A DNA stretch of 64,000 bases. It comes from Owenia fusiformis. Its lineage: Eukaryota > Annelida > Polychaeta > Sabellida > Oweniidae. Within the stretch, counting starts at the first letter, position 1. Each line of letters begins with the position of its first letter. This document shows positions 50,601 through 59,847 of the stretch, piece by piece. The translations under genes and the position numbers were made by a program. The stretch is taken from positions 9,196,432 to 9,260,431 of the forward strand of contig CAIIXF020000012.1 in the NCBI GenBank assembly GCA_903813345.2, given 5' to 3'. The notes under the pieces are model-generated. The model ran no database searches. It saw only the letters and a program-made list of their open reading frames with translations, and had not been told where the DNA came from.

Positions 50601-53600
50601 ATTCATTGTCGAATAAACAGGGTTGCCAAAGTAACGTGTCCATGGGAACATCTGTATAAGATAGAAAAATGGCCCTCTTAAATTCACCTCGATGTCCTCT
50701 AACCATTTCCTAGCGAATTCTCCGTCATCCTCTTTATAGGGCGTATTTTCACCAAGCAGCTTAAAAAAATTCAAAGAATTTATTGTGGGACATGATCAGA
50801 CAACTTTGACATATTCTATCCCCAATCTATTATGTAATAATTAAACAATCAACACAAGTATATACCATATTCAAGCAGATATCAGACAAATTCATAAAAA
50901 AATTCTACTAAGTAAAGATGAGCTGAAAGTTGTTGTATATATGGCTTTTCAAGGTTCAATAGACGACTTTGAATGGACTTTCATGTATAGTTTTAAGTCC
51001 TTTCTGTTGAAGATACTCCTGAAAAACGTGAGAAAATTGAATTTGAGTCAGAATCGTCCTCTGACTCTGAGGATGAAAAAGCTTCCCCAAGATTTGATTC
51101 ATCATCTGATTCAATGTCACTTTCGGGTGGGATATTTACTATCCTATCCCATATTGGCCGCAGTCCTGGGTGTCTAGGCATTGATTGTCTATAATCTAGG
51201 CATCGTAATTAACTAAAGTTCCTTTGTTCCTAAACTTGTTTATTGATCGATTATAGACAGAACAATTAAGAAATGATTGAAAAAAAATTGACCGAACTAC
51301 TGACCATGCACAGAGTTTTAATTACACTGAACAAAAGATGCTCCCAGGGCAAGTTAGGGGGCGTGGCAGCTGACATTGGCATGAGATTAAAAAAGTCATA
51401 AAAACTGGTAAATCAGCGGAAAGGAGTTAAACCATGACATCAACTCTTAAGCCATAAAAAAATGTTGAACAGTTTTATTGTCTCTGAAGCCTAATGTGCC
51501 TTTAACCTCTTGAATCCCAGTCTCTAAAATCGGTTGAACCCAGATAATTTTTCATTTTTGCCACCTTTTGATATTTAACTACATTCATATACAACTTTAG
51601 ATGCTCAACTTTGTAAAATCAGACGGCGGAGATCATTTCTACAAATGCTAAAACAAGTTTTGTTTAAATTGGATGGAAATTGTTATAAGAGCAATTTTAG
51701 TGAAAAATTTTGTGACAGATTTGACCGTCACCCTTGGTTTCAAGGTAATTTCTGAGGTGACAAGATATCTCGTCACTCCAGGTAGTCAAGAGGTTAATGT
51801 ACATACCTAGGCCTAGCCTATCACCCTGTCTTTTTCCCCCCAATTCAGCTTATTCAATATCATAGATTTCTCCATGACTTCATAATCAGAAGTGAAGGCA
51901 CAAAGAAAAGTTCAGATATATTTGAAATTGTTAATGAAAAGTTCAACTAATGAACCATGGATTCAACATCAGATTAAAGCATTTTCTTGCAGAAAACTAG
52001 GAGAAGCAATGTATACATTGCTATATTGCAATCAAAGCAATGCTGTTATATATTTGTTTAGATAACATACAGTGAAACCTGTATATATTTGAACACCCAT
52101 TTAAGCCTAGCTAATCCCAATTTGAACACTCTTTTCAGTCCCATTTTTTCCTCCCATTGACTCCCATTTTAAAGAAACCTTGAAATGTGAACACCTCCTG
52201 ATTTGAACACTGAACAGTCATATTTGAACATTTAACATGTGTGATATGAACACTTTTCATAAGATATCACATGTTTCATACAAAATTGCTCAAATATTTT
52301 CACTGTTTTATTTTTATATCCAAAGATTTAGAAAAACATTGAACAGTTGAATGGTCTCACTCATAATGTCTTTCTAACATGTTTAATGGACTCATTTGAA
52401 TCATAATTATTTCAAATTATTGGAATACCGTGTGGTCAATATAGTACCATAAAGATTTATTGAGAATTTCTTCACATTTCATCAAAATGCAGAATATCAT
52501 GAATGCTTAAGCCTGGAAATGTGGAAACCTCCTTATCCAAACTCTTTTAGCTGGTCCCGATGGCGTTTGAATTTGACAAGTTTTACTGTCTTGTGTAGTA
52601 GTATATGAATGTATATATTATGAATGACTGCCTCATTTTGAAGAAATAATGAAAAATAGTTTCCCTTTGGAATATATTTCCATCTGCAAATTACAGGGTG
52701 GTCCAAAAAGTGAACCCCTGCAACAGGCTATATTTTCCTTAATAGCTTCATGAATGGGCTCAAATTATCACATGTTGTAGAGAAAGGTCTACAATTTTGG
52801 TTGATGCCATAATTTATTTGCAGTCTTAAATTTTGAAGAAATTACAAGAGTTTAACAAACATGCCTGAAAATAAGATATTGTGCAAAATTTTACCAATGT
52901 GATTCACGGAAATAGTTGAAACACATTGGATGATCTTTCAACAGCTTTCAGTTAGAGATACAAGCTTAATACCCTACCATATGACAAAAGGGACACTATT
53001 TAAGCAAAAAACATTTCACACGTTCATTGATCGTTTTGAAGCAGTTTTTACCATTCAACAGCTGAGGCGTATGTTACTTACACAAACAGTTAGAGGGGGG
53101 CTCTTGTGGAAGGAAGTTGCCCCCTGTGACTGGGTATCTGAGAAACCTTTCATCAATAAGCTTTAAAATATCAAAAGAAAATCCAATATTCAATGTTTTG
53201 AGTCATATTTCATTAGAATTAGTCCATGATTTATGAAGATATTGACATTCCAAGATCATATAGGGGTATAATCGCAATTTCACTGGAAAAAATTTTTGTC
53301 TATGGAAGCTTAGATTATTTCTTTGGATCACAATAACTCTGTAACTAACAAAGGTAGGATGCTAGTTTTAATCCATAATGTGCAGGATTTAAAATTGAAC
53401 ACAGTCAGAAAATATTAGTTCTTTAACACTGCAGCTTAAAAAATGTCAGGGGAAGGGTGTTGAAGGGTTGAAGAATCGCGGATATTGAAAATCACATTTT
53501 ATCCATTTTCAGTAATGTTTGGTCAGGGCTTATAATTTCTGCAAATTTCAAGACTAAGAAAAATGTGTGGTACCAACATAGATTTTAGACCTTTCTCTAC

Positions 53601-54310
53601 AACATGTGAAAATATGAAGGAATTCCTGCAAGTAATAAGGGAAATATGGCCCGTTGCAGAGGTTCACTTTTTTTGGACCACCCTGTATTTTGTCTTATTA
53701 TGATTCTTTTGATATAAAATCTTGTTCAACTGACAATTTAGATTCATTAAGTTATACCTACCACACATATAATGATCCGACAAAACAGATTTTGAAGTTT
53801 GTCATGAGGTTGGAAAGGTTGACCATTTTCTTCTTTAAACTCCTTTACTGTCTGGCTTATGTTTTCATTTGAGAGGTTCACAATTCTACCGATTCCATCC
53901 CCATGCTGTTTGAGTCCACGTGATCCTAGTTTCTTGTTTGCTTCAAACCTTTGAGTAAAATCCTGTATGAATATGCCATGAGAAAACAATTTTTTCGTTA
54001 CGTATGATTTTTCGAAAGGCCTTCCAGCAAAATCATTTGATCTTTCTACGAGTGCCTCATAGATACTATCATAATCACTCAGTATGACGATTTCTTCACC
54101 AAGAATGTTTATTTTGAATGTATCACCATATTTATTTGCCCATTTTTGAACTTGCCAAACTGGGCCTCCATCTTGAATAAAGCTATGGATGTTTCCAATG
54201 AATGGTAAACCTCTGGGTCCTGGAAGTTTTATGGTTTTCTTGACCATGTACTTGTAAATGTTATATGTTAAACACAGCACTGTGCTGGCTAGAAGTAACT
54301 CATAAAGCAT
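47605..54310 (-). CDS. CYP-B, CYP2-clan cytochrome P450 (intact, 492 aa)
   Basis: Six exons with the same junctions and phases as CYP-A: 53762-54310, 50535-50759, 50267-50372, 49415-49677, 48275-48399 and 47605-47815. One residue is missing in exon 4 (MITPIFHKTT). Anchor and hinge are nearly identical to CYP-A (KLPGPRGLPFIGN). The heme loop is FGAGRRVCLGE and ExxR is ETLRY. The I-helix is AGIFTT, again with Phe in the acid position. Helix C reads RFEANKKLGSRGL. Intron 1 is 3 kb and holds mariner-like, piggyBac-like and pogo-like insertions. A decayed second copy of exon 5 lies in intron 5. The upstream flank is a duplicate of the CYP-A upstream flank, so the gene arose by segmental duplication. 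Confidence 0.93.
48131..48234 (-). pseudogene. Decayed duplicate of CYP-B exon 5
   Basis: Reads MGHDKHCFKHNPDSFNPTRF, then LDSNGNLVPPKERK, closely matching exon 5 but lacking its first residues (VWMNLYGMH). A GT donor remains. The nearest AG upstream would splice out of frame, so it cannot replace exon 5. It sits between the working exon 5 (48275-48399) and exon 6. Adjacent bases resemble the corresponding intron of CYP-A. Confidence 0.8.
48871..49015 (+). repeat. Dispersed ACATATTGTTATAGT repeat, long copy in CYP-B intron 4
   Basis: Keeps all landmarks of the family from ATGTCCCCACCAGCAGTGAT through TTTTTGTGGATGG and GTCACAAATGGCAAGTGG to TTTTGTCATGTTAATGCC. Confidence 0.7.
50993..51181 (-). 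CDS. Small acidic open frame, possible piggyBac transposase N-terminus relic
   Basis: Encodes 62 residues with SDIESDDES and a second Ser/Asp/Glu-rich run (SSSESEDDSDSNS). Acidic N-termini of this kind precede the catalytic domain in piggyBac transposases, and a piggyBac-like MITE lies 325 bases away. No catalytic domain follows. It could equally be chance. Confidence 0.25.
   Translation of the reverse strand: MPRHPGLRPIWDRIVNIPPESDIESDDESNLGEAFSSSESEDDSDSNSIFSRFSGVSSTERT
51506..51793. mobile_element. piggyBac-like MITE with TTAA flanks
   Basis: Ends CCTCTTGA and TCAAGAGG form a terminal inverted repeat bounded on each side by TTAA (51502-51505 and 51794-51797), the hallmark target of piggyBac elements. 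The 288-bp interior has no open frame of note. Confidence 0.65.
52070..52588. mobile_element. pogo-like MITE, copy 3
   Basis: Starts TACAGTGAAACCTGTAT and ends GACAAGTTTTACTG. The interior repeats TTTGAACACT motifs, as in the copies at 17331-17888 and 25522-25695. Non-coding. Confidence 0.6.
52694..53685. mobile_element. Mariner-type non-autonomous element in CYP-B intron 1
   Basis: Ends are CAGGGTGGTCCAAAAA and TTTTTTGGACCACCCTG, flanked on both sides by TA, the target duplication of the Tc1/mariner superfamily. Similarity between the ends continues imperfectly inward for well over 100 bases (TAGAGAAAGGTCTA near 52780 and TAGACCTTTCTCTA near 53590). No transposase is recognisable in the 992 bases. 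Confidence 0.8.
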
Positions 54311-54510
54311 CTTGTCTGCAAACTTTCCAATAGCAAATCACTTGATCCATCTATAGAAAAACCATCAAAGCTTGTAAATTTAAAGAACTTTTAAGTGCTA
54401 TGTTTTGTCAATGTGTCAGACATTTAGTTGATGGTTGGTTATTGCTAAAGAAAACCAAACGTTAGCAGCAAATGCTTTATATTTAGAAAAATGTTAGCTT
54501 TAAACAAACC

Positions 54511-54968
54511 TCACTATACCTTTGTATATGTTTATAGTTTTGTACATAATTTATATGCAGAGTATTGATTTCATGTGCACTTAATTTAATTTTTTGATCT
54601 CATGCAGTTTGATCTTAGTGTCCAAGTGGCTTTCTAGTGTCACATGACCTTTGATAAGTAGTTCAGTTCAATATCTTATACTTGAATAATGGGTTGAATA
54701 AACAGGTATATTTACTTTGTGTAAATATGTCTCTGTTTTATCTAACCATACAGTATATAACCTTATCATTCAGTTTAATAGTTGTATCATTTGAAATGTG
54801 TTCAGTAAAACAAATTACAAAAGTGTGTTATCTCTTTAATATTAAGAAAAGATGTTGCACTTTTTACAATTTTGTAACATTGGCTTTATGGAGATTTTAC
54901 CTGACCTATAAATCTTAATGTTTTATAAAGAAAATCAGAATTTCAAAGTAAATGTAGATGGACAAATT
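54511..54968. repeat. Duplicated CYP upstream flank, unit B
   Basis: Partner of 41911-42535. It shows that the duplication that produced CYP-A and CYP-B included at least one kilobase of upstream DNA, so promoter elements were probably copied too. Confidence 0.8.
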
Positions 54969-55277
54969 TTAATACCACATGGTTTCTAAATATATCAGAC
55001 TTTTGGAATATTTAATTATGAAAATAAAGTATTTTATTAAACCCTTAGGTGCTATATTGCGATCAGTTGGGTATGGAACAGTTGAGTGATGGGCAGGCAT
55101 TCAGCCATCTTGTCTACTTCAATTAAGGGAGACCATGAAGTATGAGGGACTGGTTTGAAACTTTTTGGGGTATATCTTAGTATGAAAATTAGAAAAACAG
55201 AAGTTTGTACCTCATTCCCTCAGAATATGCTAGCATAATTTACCATTGTACTTTAAATGATATAACCTGAAGAAAAT

Positions 55278-56925
55278 ATGCTCAATAAATCATACTTGTA
55301 TGACCTTGAAATGAATGGTTTAGGTTACGCTGGCACTTGGTTCAGTAAAGTTATTGACATATTAAAACAATGTGATTTATTTTCTCATTGGTTGACTCAA
55401 AATGTTGAAGATGATTATATATTTATTCAAATGATCACAAAGAAATTAAAAAGTAATTATGCACTTCTATGGAAACAGAATATTCTTACTTTTCCTGTTC
55501 TTAGAACTTATATAAAATTAAAAATACTTTCACTAAAGAATCATATCTAAACATTCAAAATAAAAAGTATACACATGCATTAACGCTTCCTGGTCATCTC
55601 AACCCCAAGTCAACTCAACCCAGTAAAACTCAACCCCAAGTCAAGTCAACCCCAAGTCAAGTCAACCCCAGTAAAACTCAACCCCAAGTCAACTCAACCC
55701 TGTAAAACTCAACCCCAGTAAAACTCAACCCCTATATTTCTATATATTGATAAACTTTTAAGAAAGTCTATTTTATAAAAATAATTCTGTATTATTCAGT
55801 TTGTGTTTTTCATTCTTACACCACTACCTTTTTAGATTATAGTTAATAATGAGTTTATCTCCAAAATGTCAACATGGTACTTATAGGATTAAAATATGGG
55901 TCATTTTATTAATCTTGCTAATACATTTGTTTTGTTGTAATCCCTATGAAGTTGACACTCGTGATCATTTAGAAAACTGGAACATGACCATTGCTTTCCA
56001 AGGGCATAGCCAGCTTTCAGTCAGGAGGGATGCGATCGCCCAAAAAATCAGGTTTTCAGTCAGGGGGGCCGATTGTGGCATAAGCGAACCAAAAAAAGAT
56101 ATGTTTTGACAAAAAATGATGCAACTTCCTTCAAAATTGGGGGGAGGGTGTGTGCGCACCCCTCCTGGCTACACCTATATGCTTTCAGTCTATTAATAAG
56201 TAAATGTTAATGATTTTGTTAATGCATGTTCATATAAATAAAAAGTTATATTACATTGTTAATTATTTCTAAATTATCCTAAATTTGATTTCAAAAGAAT
56301 GTCTTACATTAAATAATAGTGACAACTTGATGAATTATCCTTGAGCTTAACAGTTTTTTTGGAATACTTTTACGACTTTCTATTCAAAGTATCATGCAAA
56401 ATGCTAGATTTTCAGAAATGAATGACTTATATTATTCATCATTAAAAAATAAATTAGACATTGCACAAATGAATAGGGTTGAGTTTTACCGGGGTTGAGT
56501 TTTACAGGGTTGAGTTGACTTGGGGTTGAGTTTTACTGGGGTTGAGTTGACTTGGGGTTGAATTGACTTGGGGTTGAGTTGGACTGGGTTGAGATGACTT
56601 GGGGTTGAGATGACTTGGGGATGAGTTCACATAAATAACAGATAGAAGTTGGACGGTACTCAAAACCAAAGCCAAAACCCACAAGTGAAAGGTTGTGTAG
56701 TGAATGTGGGGTAATTGAGGATGAGCTTCACTTTATCACAAGCTGTACAAAGAACTTAAAACACAGAGAGCTTTTGTTTGAAACTTTAAAATCTGATCTG
56801 AAACAGTGCAAAGATCCAGATAAACTGTTTGAAACTATCATGTCTAGTAAAAGCTCTCATGTTAACTTACATTGAGCCAAATTTGTATATCACTCTTTTA
56901 AAAATTTGGAAAATGATTAATATTG
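55278..56925 (+). mobile_element. Decayed non-LTR retrotransposon C-terminus, split by a foldback
   Basis: The left part encodes WKQNILTFPVLRTYIKLK, then after a one-base frameshift TKESYLNIQNKKYTHALT (to about 55588). The right part resumes as SSHK, stop, QIEVGRYSKPKPKPTSERLC, then SECGVIEDELHFITSC and, past a stop, AKFVYHSFKNLE. The C-x2-C ... H-x4-C pattern and order resemble the tail found after reverse transcriptase in several invertebrate non-LTR elements; that assignment is inference. It carries several stops and shifts, so it is dead. Confidence 0.6.
55592..56627. mobile_element. Foldback element with tandem-repeat arms
   Basis: The left arm (about 55592-55733) is built of repeated units CTCAACCCCAAGTCAA and CTCAACCCCAGTAAAA. 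The right arm (about 56473-56627) is the same set in reverse complement. About 740 bases separate the arms and include a nested copy of the GCATAGCCAG repeat (about 55998-56185). It interrupts the retrotransposon remnant between ALT and SSHK, which defines it as an insertion. Confidence 0.75.
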
Positions 56926-57518
56926 TAAACATTTTTAAAAACACATGATACACCATACTGATATTACATACACACATAAGTTACTGTTTTTGTTAATATT
57001 TAGAGATAACACCAACATGTTTTGGAGTTATATAGTTGTATGCCTTGTAAGATTTTACAATGATCCATGCAATAATTCATAATATATTAATATTATACTT
57101 TTGGTGTAAGGAATAATCAATGTTTTTTGCAATTTTAGTTCCAGTCTTGTGCTTTTCATGTTTAGAATCCAATCACTCAGAAAAAGTTACTTGCACTGTT
57201 TGTAGGAAGTGGAAAGCACCAATCTAATGGTCTTGATTTTAATTTCTGTCATATTTACCAATGTTTCACATCAAAATAATGATGTAACAAATATGTTAGC
57301 ATCCATTACTCCGTGGTATGATATGAGGTCTGGTTAGTTAAAACCCTTATTTTATGAGGCTTTACTTTTAAAGTATATAAACACAGATATAAACCAGATC
57401 TCACAATACTGAAATTAGGCTGGGTGGTATATGTAAATCTACAGCAAGGGACTGTATGTATGATCGGCTCACTTGTACAATATCTATATAGTACCCTTAT
57501 TTTACAAGGCTTTGCTAC

Positions 57519-57940
57519 TTAAGGAATAAATAATGATAGACCATTCAATATGGTGAAATTCAGCACGAGTTGGACAGAATGTTGTACAAAGCACGAACCG
57601 AAGGTGAGTGCATTTGTACTAACATTCTGTCCAACGAGTGCTGAATTTCACCATATTGAATGGCCTATCATTATTTATTCCGATTCAAACATAAAAATTA
57701 GTAAAAGCCGTGTCTGTGGAACGGGCATGAAGGAAGAATACGCATGCTGTCAAGAACAGCTATCCCCGGACAGAGCCCCAGATGTTTAGCTGAGATGTGA
57801 CGTCACTAGAAACAATGCAAATTGCAGATTGAATAGAGCATGGTCGTGCATCTATGGAGAATTAGAGAACGTTCTATATTGGCTATGCTGCATTCTGATT
57901 GGTTGAGAAATTCGAATAGAGCACGGTCATGTTTGAATAA
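57519..57940. mobile_element. Short hairpin-bearing DNA element (MITE-like)
   Basis: The empty-site comparison with the sister duplicate at 58455-58470 defines it as an insertion of about 420 bases. Its left part (57523-57682) is a near-perfect inverted repeat of about 60 bases per arm around a short loop. The right part has a TGACGTCA palindrome (57798-57805) and an ATTGGTTGAGAAATTCGAAT segment. No coding capacity. The family is unknown. Confidence 0.7.
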
Positions 57941-57966
57941 AGTATTAATAATGGCATGATCCACTT

Positions 57967-58177
57967 CTAGCGAGGCTTTGCTGCTATTGCAAATTTTGGT
58001 GCCAGTAAAGCATTTGGCGCAACTATAAATTCCCTCATATCAAACAGATCTGGATTCTCAGGGTCAGCTTGCTCAAAGTGAAAGTTTTGTAACAGCTGTG
58101 TAAAGAGGAGAAACATCCTGGTTTTTGCTAGAACTTCTCCCATACAGACGCGTCTTCCTGCTCCAAATGCCAGTACC
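57967..58177 (-). pseudogene. Duplicate of CYP-C exon 6 lacking a splice acceptor
   Basis: An almost identical copy of the CYP-C terminal exon, with VLAFGAGRRVCMGE through to the same stop codon (differences include TENPVLF versus PENPDLF). The AG acceptor present in the working exon (cag at 58693-58695) is replaced by ATTACT, so it probably cannot be spliced in. It belongs to a tandem duplication whose other part is the flank at 57245-57520 versus 58190-58465. Confidence 0.85.
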
Positions 58178-58849
58178 AGTAATCATATTTACCAATGTTT
58201 CACATTAAAATAATGATGTAACGAATATGTTAGCATCCATTAATCCGTGGTATGATATGAGGTCTGGTTAGTTAAAACCCTTATTTTATGAGGCTTTACT
58301 TTTAAAGTATATAAACACAGATATAAACCAGATCTCACAATACTGAAATTAGTCTGGGTGGTATATGTAAATCTACAGCAAGGGACTGTATGTATGATCA
58401 GCTCACTGGTATGATATCTATATAGTACCCTTATTTTACAAGGCTTTGCTACTAAAGTATTAATAACGGCATGATCCACTTCTAGCGAGGCTTTGCTGCT
58501 ATTGCAAATTTTGGTGCCAGTAAAGCATTTGGCGCAACTATAAATTCCCTCATATCAAACAGAACTGGATTCTCAGTGTCAGCTTGCTCAAAGTGAAAGT
58601 TTTGTAACAGCTGTGTAAAGAGGAGAAACATCCTGGTTTTTGCGAGAACTTCTCCCATACAGACGCGTCTTCCTGCTCCAAATGCCAGTACCCTGTAATA
58701 AAAACTCAACAATCAATATGGCAAAATAATATTTCTGCATAAAAACCCAGATTTTGCACATTTTTATGACATAGGCCATCTTACCATCAAGAAGTGTTAA
58801 AAGGCTACGGTCTCATTAGTCATTCATGATAACACTGCTGCTGTCATGC

Positions 58850-59113
58850 AAGGCCCGGGGGTTCACTCTAAATAATTTGGGTAGGCATGTGCAGCAGAGG
58901 CAATTTTGGCTAAGGGCATAAACCATGGAAGCTGGCCAATCTGAGAGGAAAAAATATCGAAAATTTGTCGAAGAGAGAGCCTTTTTAGAGGAAGTATACA
59001 TGGAAACTTCCAATCTTGAGAGGAAATAGACATGGAAAAAATGCTCAAAAAGGGAGTCTTTGGCGCGCCACATAGGTATAAAGAGGTATATTGGAGTGAA
59101 CCCCCCGGGATGC
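58850..59113. mobile_element. CpG-containing MITE with GGCCCGGGGGTTCACTC ends
   Basis: The left end GGCCCGGGGGTTCACTC (58852-58868) mirrors the right end GAGTGAACCCCCCGGG (59095-59110). ATGCAAGG flanks both ends on the outside (58848-58853 and 59111-59117). No coding frame. It lies in CYP-C intron 5. Confidence 0.65.
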
Positions 59114-59632
59114 AAGGATCCTTGTGCAAGTTAATGGCATGCTCATGGTTGTACCTTGGATAATTAATGCAATAGATAACATATGGTTAAAAGTTTTATA
59201 CATATGACAATATCTGTTACCATGGCAAATGTTTTAGTGAGCTTTTAGTATTTTTGTAGAATGGTTTCAATGCAAGGAATACTGAGCTTTAACTGAGAAG
59301 GTAAGCTGATAGAATGAAATACAAAGAATGTATTAAAAGATTTTACAATTAAGTACAAGAGTGTTCACATTTTGTTACCTTGAAATTCATGCATGTAAGA
59401 TCATGGTTCTGATATCTGTGGGGTTTGTTTTTTGTATGACTGGTATACACTTATAATTTCCTTTTTCTTGCTAAGTTCTATTACAACTTTTGGACGCTTC
59501 AATTTGGCACTTGTGCTTAGATATTTAGAAGATAGAGTGATCACATTCAGTTACTTTGGCAATGATCATCGGATCGAAAAATTTGGTACAGTTACATGTA
59601 TTACTTGAAAAGTCAATACTTGAATTCATACC

Positions 59633-59847
59633 AGGCCCGTAGCCAGGATTCGCCAAGGGGGGGTCCACTTTTTGGAAAATTCCAGGGGGGGGGTTCACTT
59701 TTGACAATTTGGGTCCAAAAAGGGCCAAAATCACTTAAAAAGTGCTCAGAATGGTGAAAAACTGCATGATTTTGAAAGAATTTTTGGCCAGGGGGGGGGG
59801 GGGGTTCGCCCGAACCATGCGAACCCCCCCCCTGGCTACGGGCCTGC
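59633..59847. mobile_element. GTAGCCAGG-type MITE between CYP-C exons 5 and 6
   Basis: The best-preserved copy: ends CAGGCCCGTAGCCAGG and CTGGCTACGGGCCTG, three long G or C runs, and the shared core AAAGTGCTCAGAATGGTGAA. Confidence 0.75.

Larger units (their letters stand above)
57245..58692. repeat. Tandem segmental duplication covering CYP-C exon 6 and its 3' flank
   Basis: The stretch from 57245 to about 57518 is nearly identical to 58190-58465. The exon-6 copies at 57967-58177 and 58482-58692 follow in the same order. The left unit is interrupted by a hairpin-bearing element at about 57519-57940 that the right unit lacks, so that element inserted after the duplication. Confidence 0.85.

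Noticed and set aside
58816-59129. Two overlapping minus-strand frames of about 90 codons
   Set aside because: They coincide with a MITE with GGCCCGGGGG ends and show no conserved motif.
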